Origin: a virus
Length of the DNA: 23,126 nt
Strand: one strand, 5' to 3'
IMG/VR virus record: IMGVR_UViG_3300030106_006235
Coordinates: 8,957-32,082 of that record
This document shows, piece after piece, positions 15,919-23,126 of this stretch; positions within the stretch are counted from its first letter, which is position 1, and each line of letters opens with the position of its first letter. Made by a program: the position numbers and the translations under genes. The notes beneath the pieces were generated by a model that saw only the letters and a list, made by a program, of their open reading frames with translations, did no database searches and was not told the DNA's origin.

Positions 15919-17036
15919 GCTATTACGAGCAAATGATCCGGCAAGCACTTACTGATCTTGCTGGAAACCCCACCCAAGGCGGTAATCTTACTAGCCCATA
16001 TGACCAATATGCTGCCGAAGTATTAGGTATAGTTCACCAGCCTGGGCCTGAAGAGCCACCGCCTGAGCCCGAACCACCAGAGCCACCACCTAGGCCTGAG
16101 CCCGAACCACCAAAACCACCACCTAGGCCTGAGCCCGAGCCGCCGAAGCCACCGCCTAGGCCGGAGCCTGAGCCGCCAAAACCACCGCCTAGACCAGAAC
16201 CAGAACCACCAAAACCACCTCCGCAGCCTCCAACTTGCTTAGTCGGTAGCACTCCTATCGCTACGCCTGATGGAGAAGTTGAGCTGCAAGACCTAGAGCT
16301 TGGAGATGAGGTTATAACCCACAATGGAGTTGGTGTGGTTAAAGCTAAAGGCTCTCACGAGGTGGGTCGTATATATCGTATTACGCTAGAAAACGACACC
16401 ATACTGGAGTGTTCTCCAGATCATCCATTGGCAGTTTCTGGCGTAACTGAAGACTTAGCTGACAAAGAACAGTACGTCGAAGCAAAAGATATAAAATATG
16501 GAGACAAGGTACTTACGCCAGATGGCGAAGTGATGGTCGAAGAGTCGGAAACTCTAGAAGAAGATACTGTTGTATACAACTTAACAGTAGAGTCCGATCA
16601 TACTTATATTAGTGCTGGTGTATATAGCCATAATAAGTGGCCACCTTGGCCTCCAGAGCCAAACCCTCCATACCCATACCCTCAGCCTTGGCCTGAGCCT
16701 TGGCCATCGCCTTGGCCTGAGCCTCCAATCGAGCCATGGCCGGAGCCTGAACCCTTGCCTTGGCCTGAGACTCCAGATATTAGATTCGAGGATCCTAATG
16801 TAGGCGGATCAGTCTTCCCAGAAGAAGGCGATCCTGGCTACACAGAAGATCGTGCCCCAGCAGATTTTAGATCAAACATCTCAATCACAGAGATGCCACC
16901 ATTTGGTTTCTATGATGCTGGACAAGGCGATGTAGCTGGATGGATGCTCCCGGTTTCGCAAGGAACTAACCTTCCTTCGTATGTAGCGCAACAATCAGGT
17001 GGCCCAATGCCACCACTATTTCAAGCTTTGAGTTAG
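15915..17036 (+). CDS. Hint (intein-like) domain protein with Pro-rich flanking arms
   Basis: This 373-residue protein begins in an ATGA overlap, with GGAGG at 15901-15905. Residues 1-45 are a short N-terminal region; 50-104 are five 11-residue units of PEPEPPKPPPR type. Residues 108-240 form a complete Hint domain: block A CLVGSTPIATPDG (C108), block B ECSPDHPL (S167, H170), block F VVYNLTVESDHTYI (H229) and the terminal HN (H239, N240). About 133 residues is mini-intein size, with no homing endonuclease. The residue after N240 is Lys, not Cys, Ser or Thr, so standard splicing lacks its second nucleophile; this resembles B-type bacterial intein-like (BIL) domains, which cleave at either end. 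The C-terminal arm is Trp-Pro-rich, then a 90-residue acidic/Gly region. A virion role is inferred from position. Confidence 0.8.
   Translation: MSYYEQMIRQALTDLAGNPTQGGNLTSPYDQYAAEVLGIVHQPGPEEPPPEPEPPEPPPRPEPEPPKPPPRPEPEPPKPPPRPEPEPPKPPPRPEPEPPKPPPQPPTCLVGSTPIATPDGEVELQDLELGDEVITHNGVGVVKAKGSHEVGRIYRITLENDTILECSPDHPLAVSGVTEDLADKEQYVEAKDIKYGDKVLTPDGEVMVEESETLEEDTVVYNLTVESDHTYISAGVYSHNKWPPWPPEPNPPYPYPQPWPEPWPSPWPEPPIEPWPEPEPLPWPETPDIRFEDPNVGGSVFPEEGDPGYTEDRAPADFRSNISITEMPPFGFYDAGQGDVAGWMLPVSQGTNLPSYVAQQSGGPMPPLFQALS
16062..16226 (+). repeat. Five tandem 33-bp units encoding Pro-Glu-Pro repeats
   Basis: Five in-frame 33-base units (starts at 16062, 16095, 16128, 16161 and 16194) encode PEPEPPKPPPR, with variation only at one Lys/Glu in the first unit and the last Arg/Gln. 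Synonymous codon changes between units show they are not a very recent expansion. The repeat forms a stiff, extended arm directly before the Hint domain. Confidence 0.9.
16686..16769 (+). repeat. Trp-Pro-rich repeat region after the Hint domain
   Basis: Three exact copies of CCTTGGCCTGAG (16686-16697, 16710-16721, 16758-16769) lie in a stretch encoding PWPEPWP-like motifs. It forms the first part of the arm C-terminal to the Hint domain, with spacing too irregular to be a clean tandem array. Confidence 0.7.
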
Positions 17037-17042
17037 TGAGTT

Positions 17043-20000
17043 ATGGCTTTATCAAATCCATTTAAGGGTAAGTCTACCGAAGAAATCGCAAGTATCTTCG
17101 ATAGAGTTTACAAAAACACTTGGCAGCAACCAGCTGACCGGCAGGATAATCTTACTGCTGAAGATATATCTAAGGGTGTTGTTGTAAGTGATTACTTAAG
17201 GGATTTGCAAGCTACCCCTGAGACTTTTGGGGGTGAAGAGAATAAGCCAGATGAAGGCGAAGCTAGCAAAATGGGGTTTTCTGCTAGGTCAGGAATGACC
17301 AATGTAGGAGCCGAGCCCTGGAAAAAGCTTGAAGATGATTTTAAAAGAAATCTTGTTGAGTTTCATGGAAGAGGTAAGGACGACGAAGGGGGGATAGGCT
17401 TAGGCCAAACCCTGACAGGGGAAGGAGGCTATGACAACTGGGATGATTATGTTGATCAAGCCGCTGCCGCTGTAAGGGGTAAGCTACCAGCAGAGCCACC
17501 CCCTCCTACGCAAGAAGCTACCCAGCTTACGGGCTTGAATGATCAATACAAAAGAATTCAAGATCGCATGAACGGGGTTTATGGCCCCGATGGAATGGAA
17601 CTTGCCGAAGGAGATCCTGATGATATTAACGGTGATGGACAGCTAACTCCGGCTGACTTAAATGCTCTTGGTCAACAAATACGAGACCTTGAGGGTGTTG
17701 TTACGCAGCAAGAGCAAGAGGCTCAGCAACCTGTTGATGATGGAACTCCTACTTATAGTGCAGGTCAATGGTTGGATTACCTCTGGGGAACCGAACCATA
17801 TCACGGTAATGATTGGTTCAATGTGGGGGTTCCTCAGCCTAACGCAGGTGATCCTCATTCTATTATTGTTGCTCCTGATGAAAACTTTGAGGGGCAGTTC
17901 CAGCAATTTGTAGCAGAGAACTACCCAGCCCTTGCTGAGATCATGGTTCCAGAAGGATCCCAAAGGGAATTTGGTGGGAAGTATGGTACTGCTGTTAGAG
18001 AGTTTGAGTTTGGTCAAGGCTCTTTAGGATGGCAGGCTGGCACAGACCCAGGAAGAAATAGAATTTTATTTTCTACTCTTCCTGACAACCCGGCGTTCCA
18101 GAACCTCTTTATTGGGCAAATTGGAGAACAGATTAGGCAAGAGGCTGCAAATGTAGTAAATGCTTTCAAAGATGCAGGGATGGGTACAATCCTGAATTCC
18201 CTCAAGCCATTCGGTATGACGGATGAAATTATAAATTCTATTCAGAACCTAGATCCAGGAAGTGCAGGCCTTGCACTTACTAAGGAGAATGCTGATAGAA
18301 TTATGACCTATGTCTATAGCATGGAAGGTCTATATGGGGAGGGATATTGGGGTAGTCGTGATGCTTCGCAGCTCATGTACGACATGTCTCCAATGCTAAC
18401 AGCAGTCATTCCTATACCCAGAACAACTTTGCACTTCTTGCAGCTTCAAGACGGGACTGATCCCAATAACATGGAAAACTGGAAGCCAGTGTCATGGACT
18501 ACCAGTGTTATCAATCTTCCATTAACCAATATTCAAAATGCAATCGTTGAACGTACAACCGCAAACCCTCAAGACTTGCAGCAGTTTGTTGACTTCTTCA
18601 AGGACATGTATGGTGAAGGTGATCCATTAGCACTGCAGCGCAATTCCCAAATGGCAGAGTGGGAACAGTACATCCCAGAAATCCCAGAAGGGTATACAGG
18701 CGTAGAAGACGAAGTAAATCTATACAACCCTGATGCTCAACAGTGGTACTCTGGATCATCTACTTGGGCACCAGAAATAGGACAGGGTGGATGGACTGAT
18801 ACACCTCCCGAGTTCTCTTACGAGGAAAGAGATCCTTACACTGGAGAAATCAGTACGAAGTTTATGCCAGGCGAAGAGGATGTTGTTGAGCCAGTAACTG
18901 AGCCAGAAGAAACAGATACAACTGGAACTGAAACTGGAACTGAAACCGAAACAACTCCGACTGATACAACTGATTCCGATGCTTACACTGGCGAGACTTC
19001 GGATGATGCCGCTGGAGCAGCTGACGATGCAGGCGAGCAGGGTCAGCAAGATGATATTTATCACCCAGAAGGAAGTAACTTTATAACCAGCGGTGTAGCA
19101 GAAAGCGTCCAAGGTTCGGAGCAAGCCTCGCAAATTGAAGACATTATGGATCAAGCAGAAAATGATCCATTGCTTCAGGATGAAACGCAGAATGAAGAAG
19201 TCCAAGAGAGTCTTGATACCGGAAGAATATGGACAATCAAGGATTATCTCGATGGAAGTTATGAACGCTGGAGAAGAAGCCAGACTGACTTCAAACTAAA
19301 GTATGGCTGGACTACTGCTGATATTAATATCACAAACTACTTTGAGTACGACCATTATTGGGATCATATCAGAAGAACTAATTCAGATTACATAAAACCA
19401 TCTAACATATTGATGGAAAAAATTAGGGAGTACGATGCTAGATACGCAGAAATAACCTCAATAGCTCAAGTCAATGGATTAACTTACGAGCAAACCTATC
19501 CTCTCCTCAAGAAGTTATATGATAACTTCAACAATACCATAAACAATGGTACTTATGATGACTGGAGAAGGTACATGCCAGGTACTCAAAACATGAATCG
19601 TAAGTACGATCCAGGAATGATTGATTACAGTAAGTGGAAACCTCAAATGGGAATTAATCCCGGCAGTAGATCTTATGCAGAGCAAGAAGAGCGTAGACAA
19701 AAAATTCTAGATGACATGGAAAAAGCACAAGCTGAAGGAAACGAAAGTTGGTTGCGAAGCTTGGAAATGCAGCTAGATAATATTCGATTTGTACAGGGAG
19801 CATCTAAAGGAGCTGTTGGAGAATTCATTCCGGAAGATTGGTGGGCTAGAATTCTAGTCGGCCAGGCGTATGCCCCACAAGAATGGATTCAAAGAATGCT
19901 TGGGTGGGAAAAAGGAAATGAAGCTCACTCATGGCAAGTCAAGATGAAGAATTCTAAAGACTGGGAACGAAGAGACCCAACAGCCTTTAAGAATCAGATG

Positions 20001-21191
20001 TATGGCAAGTGGAGAAATAAGAAAGAACGTAGATGGACTCCTGCAAGCATGCAAGAAATTGGCCGCAAGTTTGGGTTATGGACTCCTGGACGAGGATGGC
20101 GAAAAGACGTTGCTGAGATTCTCGGTATAGGCAGGTTTGAAGAGAATAGGTACGACTTGAAGACGGTACTTAACGCCTCAGCCGGTGAGCTTCATGATAT
20201 GGCTCTAAACTATAAGCCTGCCACCTTCCGCTATACTCAGCCTGGTAGCACTCGCCATGAGACTTTTAGAATGATTGATGGCCCCGGTTATGGATGGTAT
20301 CACCCGAAACAGGGACTGGTATTCCATAGTAAGGACGACTACCGATACAACATAGGTAGAGAAGGTGGGGTAATGATTAGCAATGGAGTTATTACTCCAC
20401 TTACAGGTGGCCCTCCTTTCAATCTTAATAAGGTAAGACAAGGTAAAACAGATTGGGATAAGAACTTAGGATGGCACTTTGAGGGCATGACAAAACGAAT
20501 GACACCAGATCCTCACAAGAATGTTAATGTACGCAATCTTAACATGAACACTATTGCAGATGCTTTAATGGGTGCTAATTATGCCGACTCTTGGATCCAT
20601 GAAGAATTCAGGGCAATGGGAATTAAACCATTTGGACACATGCCAGTAGAAGGTATGGTTATACCAATCAGGGGCGATAAGAACCATATGTACGAAATCA
20701 AAGTTGGTAGTACTGCATGGAAGATGTTGCAGGCTGGTTATGGTATTAAAGATATTGTTAATCAAATTAAACCTACTGAACGATACTTTAGCGCCTGGAG
20801 AGAATTCAGAGCACCACATCAAGAAAGATTGTCTGCAGAACGTGCTCGGGCAGCAAGGGCATCAATGGATGCAGCCGCTGAAAAAGCAGCAGGGAGACGA
20901 GCAGAAGCTAGAGAACAAGAAATTCTGGCGATGAATTCAAAACTACAGCAATGGGCACTTAGAAAATGGAAGAGCTATGCCAAGAAGCGTGGATATAGCA
21001 GCTCTGCAATAGGAAACTTCCAGCGTTCTGGCCAGTGGTGGAATATGTTCGCTAGTAATAGAGTCTTTAAGCAAGACTTAGAAAATTATCTTAAGAAGCT
21101 AGGATTTACCTGGGCTGACCTTAGACCGCCTAATGTTAATTTTGAAGGCGGTAGGGGTACTTTACACGGGCAAGGAGTAAGGGCTAATTAA
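17043..21191 (+). CDS. Very large hypothetical protein, probable virion protein
   Basis: This is a 1382-residue protein, the largest in the window, unrecognised. It has two halves. Residues 1-605 look mostly globular, with a Pro patch near 150, an EF-hand/dockerin-type loop at 194-205 (DINGDGQLTPAD: D194, N196, D198, G199, L201, D205) followed by a Gln-rich helix. Residues 610-675 are an acidic Thr/Glu/Asp linker (TGTETGTETETTPTDTTDSD). Residues 700-1382 are rich in Trp, Tyr, Arg and Asn (WRRSQTDFKLKYGW, DWWARILVGQAYAPQEWIQR), then a Glu/Arg/Ala coiled coil (about 1253-1307) and a basic end. No lytic, protease or polymerase motif is visible. Its Shine-Dalgarno is weak. Size and position after tail genes fit an internal ejected protein or a large tail accessory; neither is proven. 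Confidence 0.7.
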   Translation: MALSNPFKGKSTEEIASIFDRVYKNTWQQPADRQDNLTAEDISKGVVVSDYLRDLQATPETFGGEENKPDEGEASKMGFSARSGMTNVGAEPWKKLEDDFKRNLVEFHGRGKDDEGGIGLGQTLTGEGGYDNWDDYVDQAAAAVRGKLPAEPPPPTQEATQLTGLNDQYKRIQDRMNGVYGPDGMELAEGDPDDINGDGQLTPADLNALGQQIRDLEGVVTQQEQEAQQPVDDGTPTYSAGQWLDYLWGTEPYHGNDWFNVGVPQPNAGDPHSIIVAPDENFEGQFQQFVAENYPALAEIMVPEGSQREFGGKYGTAVREFEFGQGSLGWQAGTDPGRNRILFSTLPDNPAFQNLFIGQIGEQIRQEAANVVNAFKDAGMGTILNSLKPFGMTDEIINSIQNLDPGSAGLALTKENADRIMTYVYSMEGLYGEGYWGSRDASQLMYDMSPMLTAVIPIPRTTLHFLQLQDGTDPNNMENWKPVSWTTSVINLPLTNIQNAIVERTTANPQDLQQFVDFFKDMYGEGDPLALQRNSQMAEWEQYIPEIPEGYTGVEDEVNLYNPDAQQWYSGSSTWAPEIGQGGWTDTPPEFSYEERDPYTGEISTKFMPGEEDVVEPVTEPEETDTTGTETGTETETTPTDTTDSDAYTGETSDDAAGAADDAGEQGQQDDIYHPEGSNFITSGVAESVQGSEQASQIEDIMDQAENDPLLQDETQNEEVQESLDTGRIWTIKDYLDGSYERWRRSQTDFKLKYGWTTADINITNYFEYDHYWDHIRRTNSDYIKPSNILMEKIREYDARYAEITSIAQVNGLTYEQTYPLLKKLYDNFNNTINNGTYDDWRRYMPGTQNMNRKYDPGMIDYSKWKPQMGINPGSRSYAEQEERRQKILDDMEKAQAEGNESWLRSLEMQLDNIRFVQGASKGAVGEFIPEDWWARILVGQAYAPQEWIQRMLGWEKGNEAHSWQVKMKNSKDWERRDPTAFKNQMYGKWRNKKERRWTPASMQEIGRKFGLWTPGRGWRKDVAEILGIGRFEENRYDLKTVLNASAGELHDMALNYKPATFRYTQPGSTRHETFRMIDGPGYGWYHPKQGLVFHSKDDYRYNIGREGGVMISNGVITPLTGGPPFNLNKVRQGKTDWDKNLGWHFEGMTKRMTPDPHKNVNVRNLNMNTIADALMGANYADSWIHEEFRAMGIKPFGHMPVEGMVIPIRGDKNHMYEIKVGSTAWKMLQAGYGIKDIVNQIKPTERYFSAWREFRAPHQERLSAERARAARASMDAAAEKAAGRRAEAREQEILAMNSKLQQWALRKWKSYAKKRGYSSSAIGNFQRSGQWWNMFASNRVFKQDLENYLKKLGFTWADLRPPNVNFEGGRGTLHGQGVRAN
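18921..18944 (+). repeat. Two 12-bp tandem units in acidic linker
   Basis: ACTGGAACTGAA occurs twice in tandem (18921-18932, 18933-18944) and a partial third follows. It encodes the TGTE repeats of the acidic linker in the 1382-residue protein, a site where linker length may vary by slippage. Confidence 0.6.
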
Positions 21192-21908
21192 ATGAGTTGG
21201 GCACCGACAACAAATCCAAACCAAGGCGGAGGTTTTAATAACTGGTGGAATCCAGAAAGGATACCAGCCCCTGACATTTTACCAGAACCTACCCCTGCTC
21301 CGGAAAAGAGTCCTGATGATCCTGATATAGGTATTAATACCATAGGTACATCTTATAAAGGTGGTGAATATCTACCTATCAAGACTACATGGAGCCTTGC
21401 TGATAAGAATTATTTCCCTGAAGGCGAAGACCAGATGATGAAAAACTGGGCAGTCGCTGACGCAGCAACTGCTGCCGGTGATCCCACGGTTAATCTGGCC
21501 AAGATGGTTCGGAAGGGCATGAGTTCTGCAAGTCCTGCACTACAGTACCAGAAGATGGGCGACGAAATAGCTCGTGATGCACAGATGGCAAACGCCTGGC
21601 TAGACACTGGTCTGCAAACTCAAGCAGCAGCAGATCAAAACAGAATGCAGGTAGAGGCAGCCAAGGCACAAGAGTTTAACCAACTTGCTTCTTGGTTAAG
21701 AGACAGGATTCAAGTCGCCAATGCTCATGGTTTAGGTGTTCAAGACATTCTTGCTCAGTCTGAGATTGACCAGCTTAACAATCAACTGGCATTGATGATG
21801 TCTCAGGGCCAGCTGCTCGGTCAGTTATTTAATATGTTAATGGGCATGGGTAACTTTGGAGGACTTGGCGGCCTTGGTACTCTTGGCGATCTTATGGAAC
21901 AGTTTTAA
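21192..21908 (+). CDS. Hypothetical protein with hydrophobic Gly/Leu/Met C-terminus
   Basis: This 238-residue protein begins at ATG 21192, immediately after the previous stop, with AAGGG at 21179-21183. The family is unknown. Residues 1-45 are Pro/Trp/Asn-rich (NNWWNPERIPAPDILPEPTP). Residues 75-200 are mainly helical with an Ala/Gln-rich stretch (MANAWLDTGLQTQAAADQNR, KAQEFNQLASWLRDRIQVAN). The end is hydrophobic and Gly-rich (LLGQLFNMLMGMGNFGGLGG, then LGTLGDLMEQF), long enough to be a membrane-interacting helix or a self-association segment. The overall plan, helical body then Gly-rich hydrophobic end, resembles the 310-residue protein at 14986. A small internal or ejection protein is plausible; the evidence is composition and position only. 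Confidence 0.65.
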   Translation: MSWAPTTNPNQGGGFNNWWNPERIPAPDILPEPTPAPEKSPDDPDIGINTIGTSYKGGEYLPIKTTWSLADKNYFPEGEDQMMKNWAVADAATAAGDPTVNLAKMVRKGMSSASPALQYQKMGDEIARDAQMANAWLDTGLQTQAAADQNRMQVEAAKAQEFNQLASWLRDRIQVANAHGLGVQDILAQSEIDQLNNQLALMMSQGQLLGQLFNMLMGMGNFGGLGGLGTLGDLMEQF

Positions 21909-21917
21909 TGGTGTCTC

Positions 21918-23126
21918 ATGGCTAAAACAAAAAAGCAAAACAGAAGGAAGAAGCGCCGTAAAAATAAAGAACTTCAAGGCCCACCGCAAACTTTAGAGGC
22001 CTATGAAGCTAAAAAACATTACGAAGAAGGCAAACACCGTCTAATCGAAGAGGCTTACGGTACTGAGGAGCTTGAAGCTACAGACTTTACTAATGAAACT
22101 CTACACGCTCAGATGAAGTTCTTTGAGCGTTTCCAGATTGCTATTCTTGAAAAGATTATTGCTGTTAATGAGGCCTTGGCTGGAGTTACGACAGCAAGCA
22201 ATACGCCAGAAAAAAATCTTGAGACCACCCACAGTGTAGCTGACCAGGGAGCTAGGGTGGAAGATAGCAAGGCTGTTGATGACTTCCGCAAAAGTCGTGA
22301 TGTTCGCAATCCAGCGGAGCTTTCTCCCGAAAAAAAATCCCAGTACATCGAAGCATTAGAAGCTCACGTTACAAGCGGTAAAGTTCGCAATGTAGTAATA
22401 AACAACGATACACTTAAAACTATTTATGACACAGCCCTTAGCGGTCAATCATATGCTGCTGTACTAGACGATTCTTATTATAAAATCACACAGTCTAAAG
22501 CAAGGTGGATTGAAAAAAGAAGAAACGCTACCAGCCGAAAGGCGAGGCAGGAAGCCGAGAAACAAATTAACCAGCTGGCAAAGCTTGAAGTAAAAGCAGA
22601 CAACGCCAGACGGACAGCTGGGGCCATGCACCCCAATCTAAAAGTACCTTCAGGTTCTTTTGTTAAGGATATAAAAGTTGAAGGGAGCTCTATAGGCGAC
22701 CCAACTAATATTGATTTTGGTGTTCCCTACTATCAAGGTTCAGACGAAGTTAAACCAAGGCCGCATGATAGGATTCGAGGATACAGTCCAAACATTGATG
22801 CTATACAGGCCGAAAGAGATGCACCACTATGGACTAGCGTTGGAGAGTCTTCTTTATCGGCAACTGAAGCTGCTTTGCGAACCTTTCAGCAGACCGATCC
22901 AATTAAATCTTTAGAAGATCCACGCCGTGGATTCACTAAAGATATTAATTTGTCGGGTGATGTTATATCTCCAATAGAGCAAGAGTCTTCCGCAAGGTTT
23001 ACAACGCCTGGCGAACTTACAAGATATTTTGAAACAGTGCCCTTAGATGATTCATTGCTTGCCAATATTATCTGGATGTCACAGACAGCATACGACAAAG
23101 ATAGTGTCGGACATGTTAAAGGTTCG
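21918..23126 (+). CDS. Hypothetical protein, N-terminal 403 residues (3' end outside window)
   Basis: The frame starting at ATG 21918 stays open to the last base of the window, 403 codons, and covers the whole region. An in-frame stop at 21906 makes this the first possible start; there is no good Shine-Dalgarno, so coupling to the upstream gene is likely. The N-terminus is extremely basic (MAKTKKQNRRKKRRKNKELQ), as in nucleic-acid-binding or internal head proteins. A helical stretch follows (LHAQMKFFERFQIAILEKII), then charged helices (RWIEKRRNATSRKARQEAEK) and a more mixed region to the edge (TPGELTRYFETVPLDDSLL). No signal peptide, membrane segment or known motif is seen. I do not recognise the family; it continues the putative ejection or virion block. 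Confidence 0.65.
   Translation, partial: MAKTKKQNRRKKRRKNKELQGPPQTLEAYEAKKHYEEGKHRLIEEAYGTEELEATDFTNETLHAQMKFFERFQIAILEKIIAVNEALAGVTTASNTPEKNLETTHSVADQGARVEDSKAVDDFRKSRDVRNPAELSPEKKSQYIEALEAHVTSGKVRNVVINNDTLKTIYDTALSGQSYAAVLDDSYYKITQSKARWIEKRRNATSRKARQEAEKQINQLAKLEVKADNARRTAGAMHPNLKVPSGSFVKDIKVEGSSIGDPTNIDFGVPYYQGSDEVKPRPHDRIRGYSPNIDAIQAERDAPLWTSVGESSLSATEAALRTFQQTDPIKSLEDPRRGFTKDINLSGDVISPIEQESSARFTTPGELTRYFETVPLDDSLLANIIWMSQTAYDKDSVGHVKGS

Noticed and set aside
16062-16226. Possible CRISPR-like direct repeats
   Set aside because: The 33-base units are contiguous, without spacers, in frame and coding.
16034-16324. Minus-strand open frame encoding a Gly/Ser-rich repeat protein
   Set aside because: It is the antisense of the Pro-Glu-Pro repeat; its regularity comes from the coding repeat on the + strand, with no ribosome site.
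22711-22914. Separate + strand 67-codon frame near the right end
   Set aside because: It lies wholly inside the long frame from 21918 in another phase and has no ribosome site.

Overview
The window is a gene-dense stretch of a tailed bacteriophage genome (class Caudoviricetes), most likely an environmental, podovirus-like phage. All recognisable genes lie on the + strand, usually touching or overlapping, most with Shine-Dalgarno sites, so a bacterial host is implied; which host cannot be read from the sequence. The podovirus-like reading rests on a T7 gp11-like adaptor followed by a T7 gp12-like nozzle protein, and on the absence of any tail tube, sheath or tape-measure gene. No host gene, integrase, tRNA, insertion sequence or CRISPR array was seen. 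The first and last genes run off the ends of the window.

Layout. Bases 1-1421 hold the C-terminal part of the major capsid protein and a likely decoration protein. A 90-base intergenic block follows with two cUUCGg tetraloop hairpins, the stronger of which (1489-1514) is a likely terminator or mRNA boundary. Bases 1536-4821 hold two unknown proteins, a zinc-ribbon protein in the small-terminase position, and the large terminase. Bases 4823-10214 hold a small conserved-looking phage protein, the portal with a long Gln/Met-rich helical tail, a basic unknown protein, and a 702-residue Pro-rich, acidic, probably disordered protein. Bases 10217-14983 form the tail: adaptor, nozzle and a fibre with a collar-like C-terminus. 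Bases 14986-23126 hold five large or odd proteins of probable virion or DNA-ejection function, including one carrying a complete mini-intein-like Hint domain.

How they work together. Terminase packages DNA through the portal into the capsid; adaptor and nozzle close the portal and form the short tail; the collar-type fibre probably contacts the host. The block after the fibre is where podoviruses often keep internal or ejected proteins, and two of its members end in hydrophobic, Gly-rich helices, but none is recognisable by sequence.

The most unusual feature is the 373-residue protein at 15915-17036. A 133-residue Hint domain (Cys108 to His239-Asn240) sits between a five-copy Pro-Glu-Pro repeat arm and a Trp-Pro-rich arm, and is followed by Lys rather than Cys, Ser or Thr. 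That layout predicts self-cleavage or a bacterial-intein-like reaction on a probable virion component rather than standard protein splicing.
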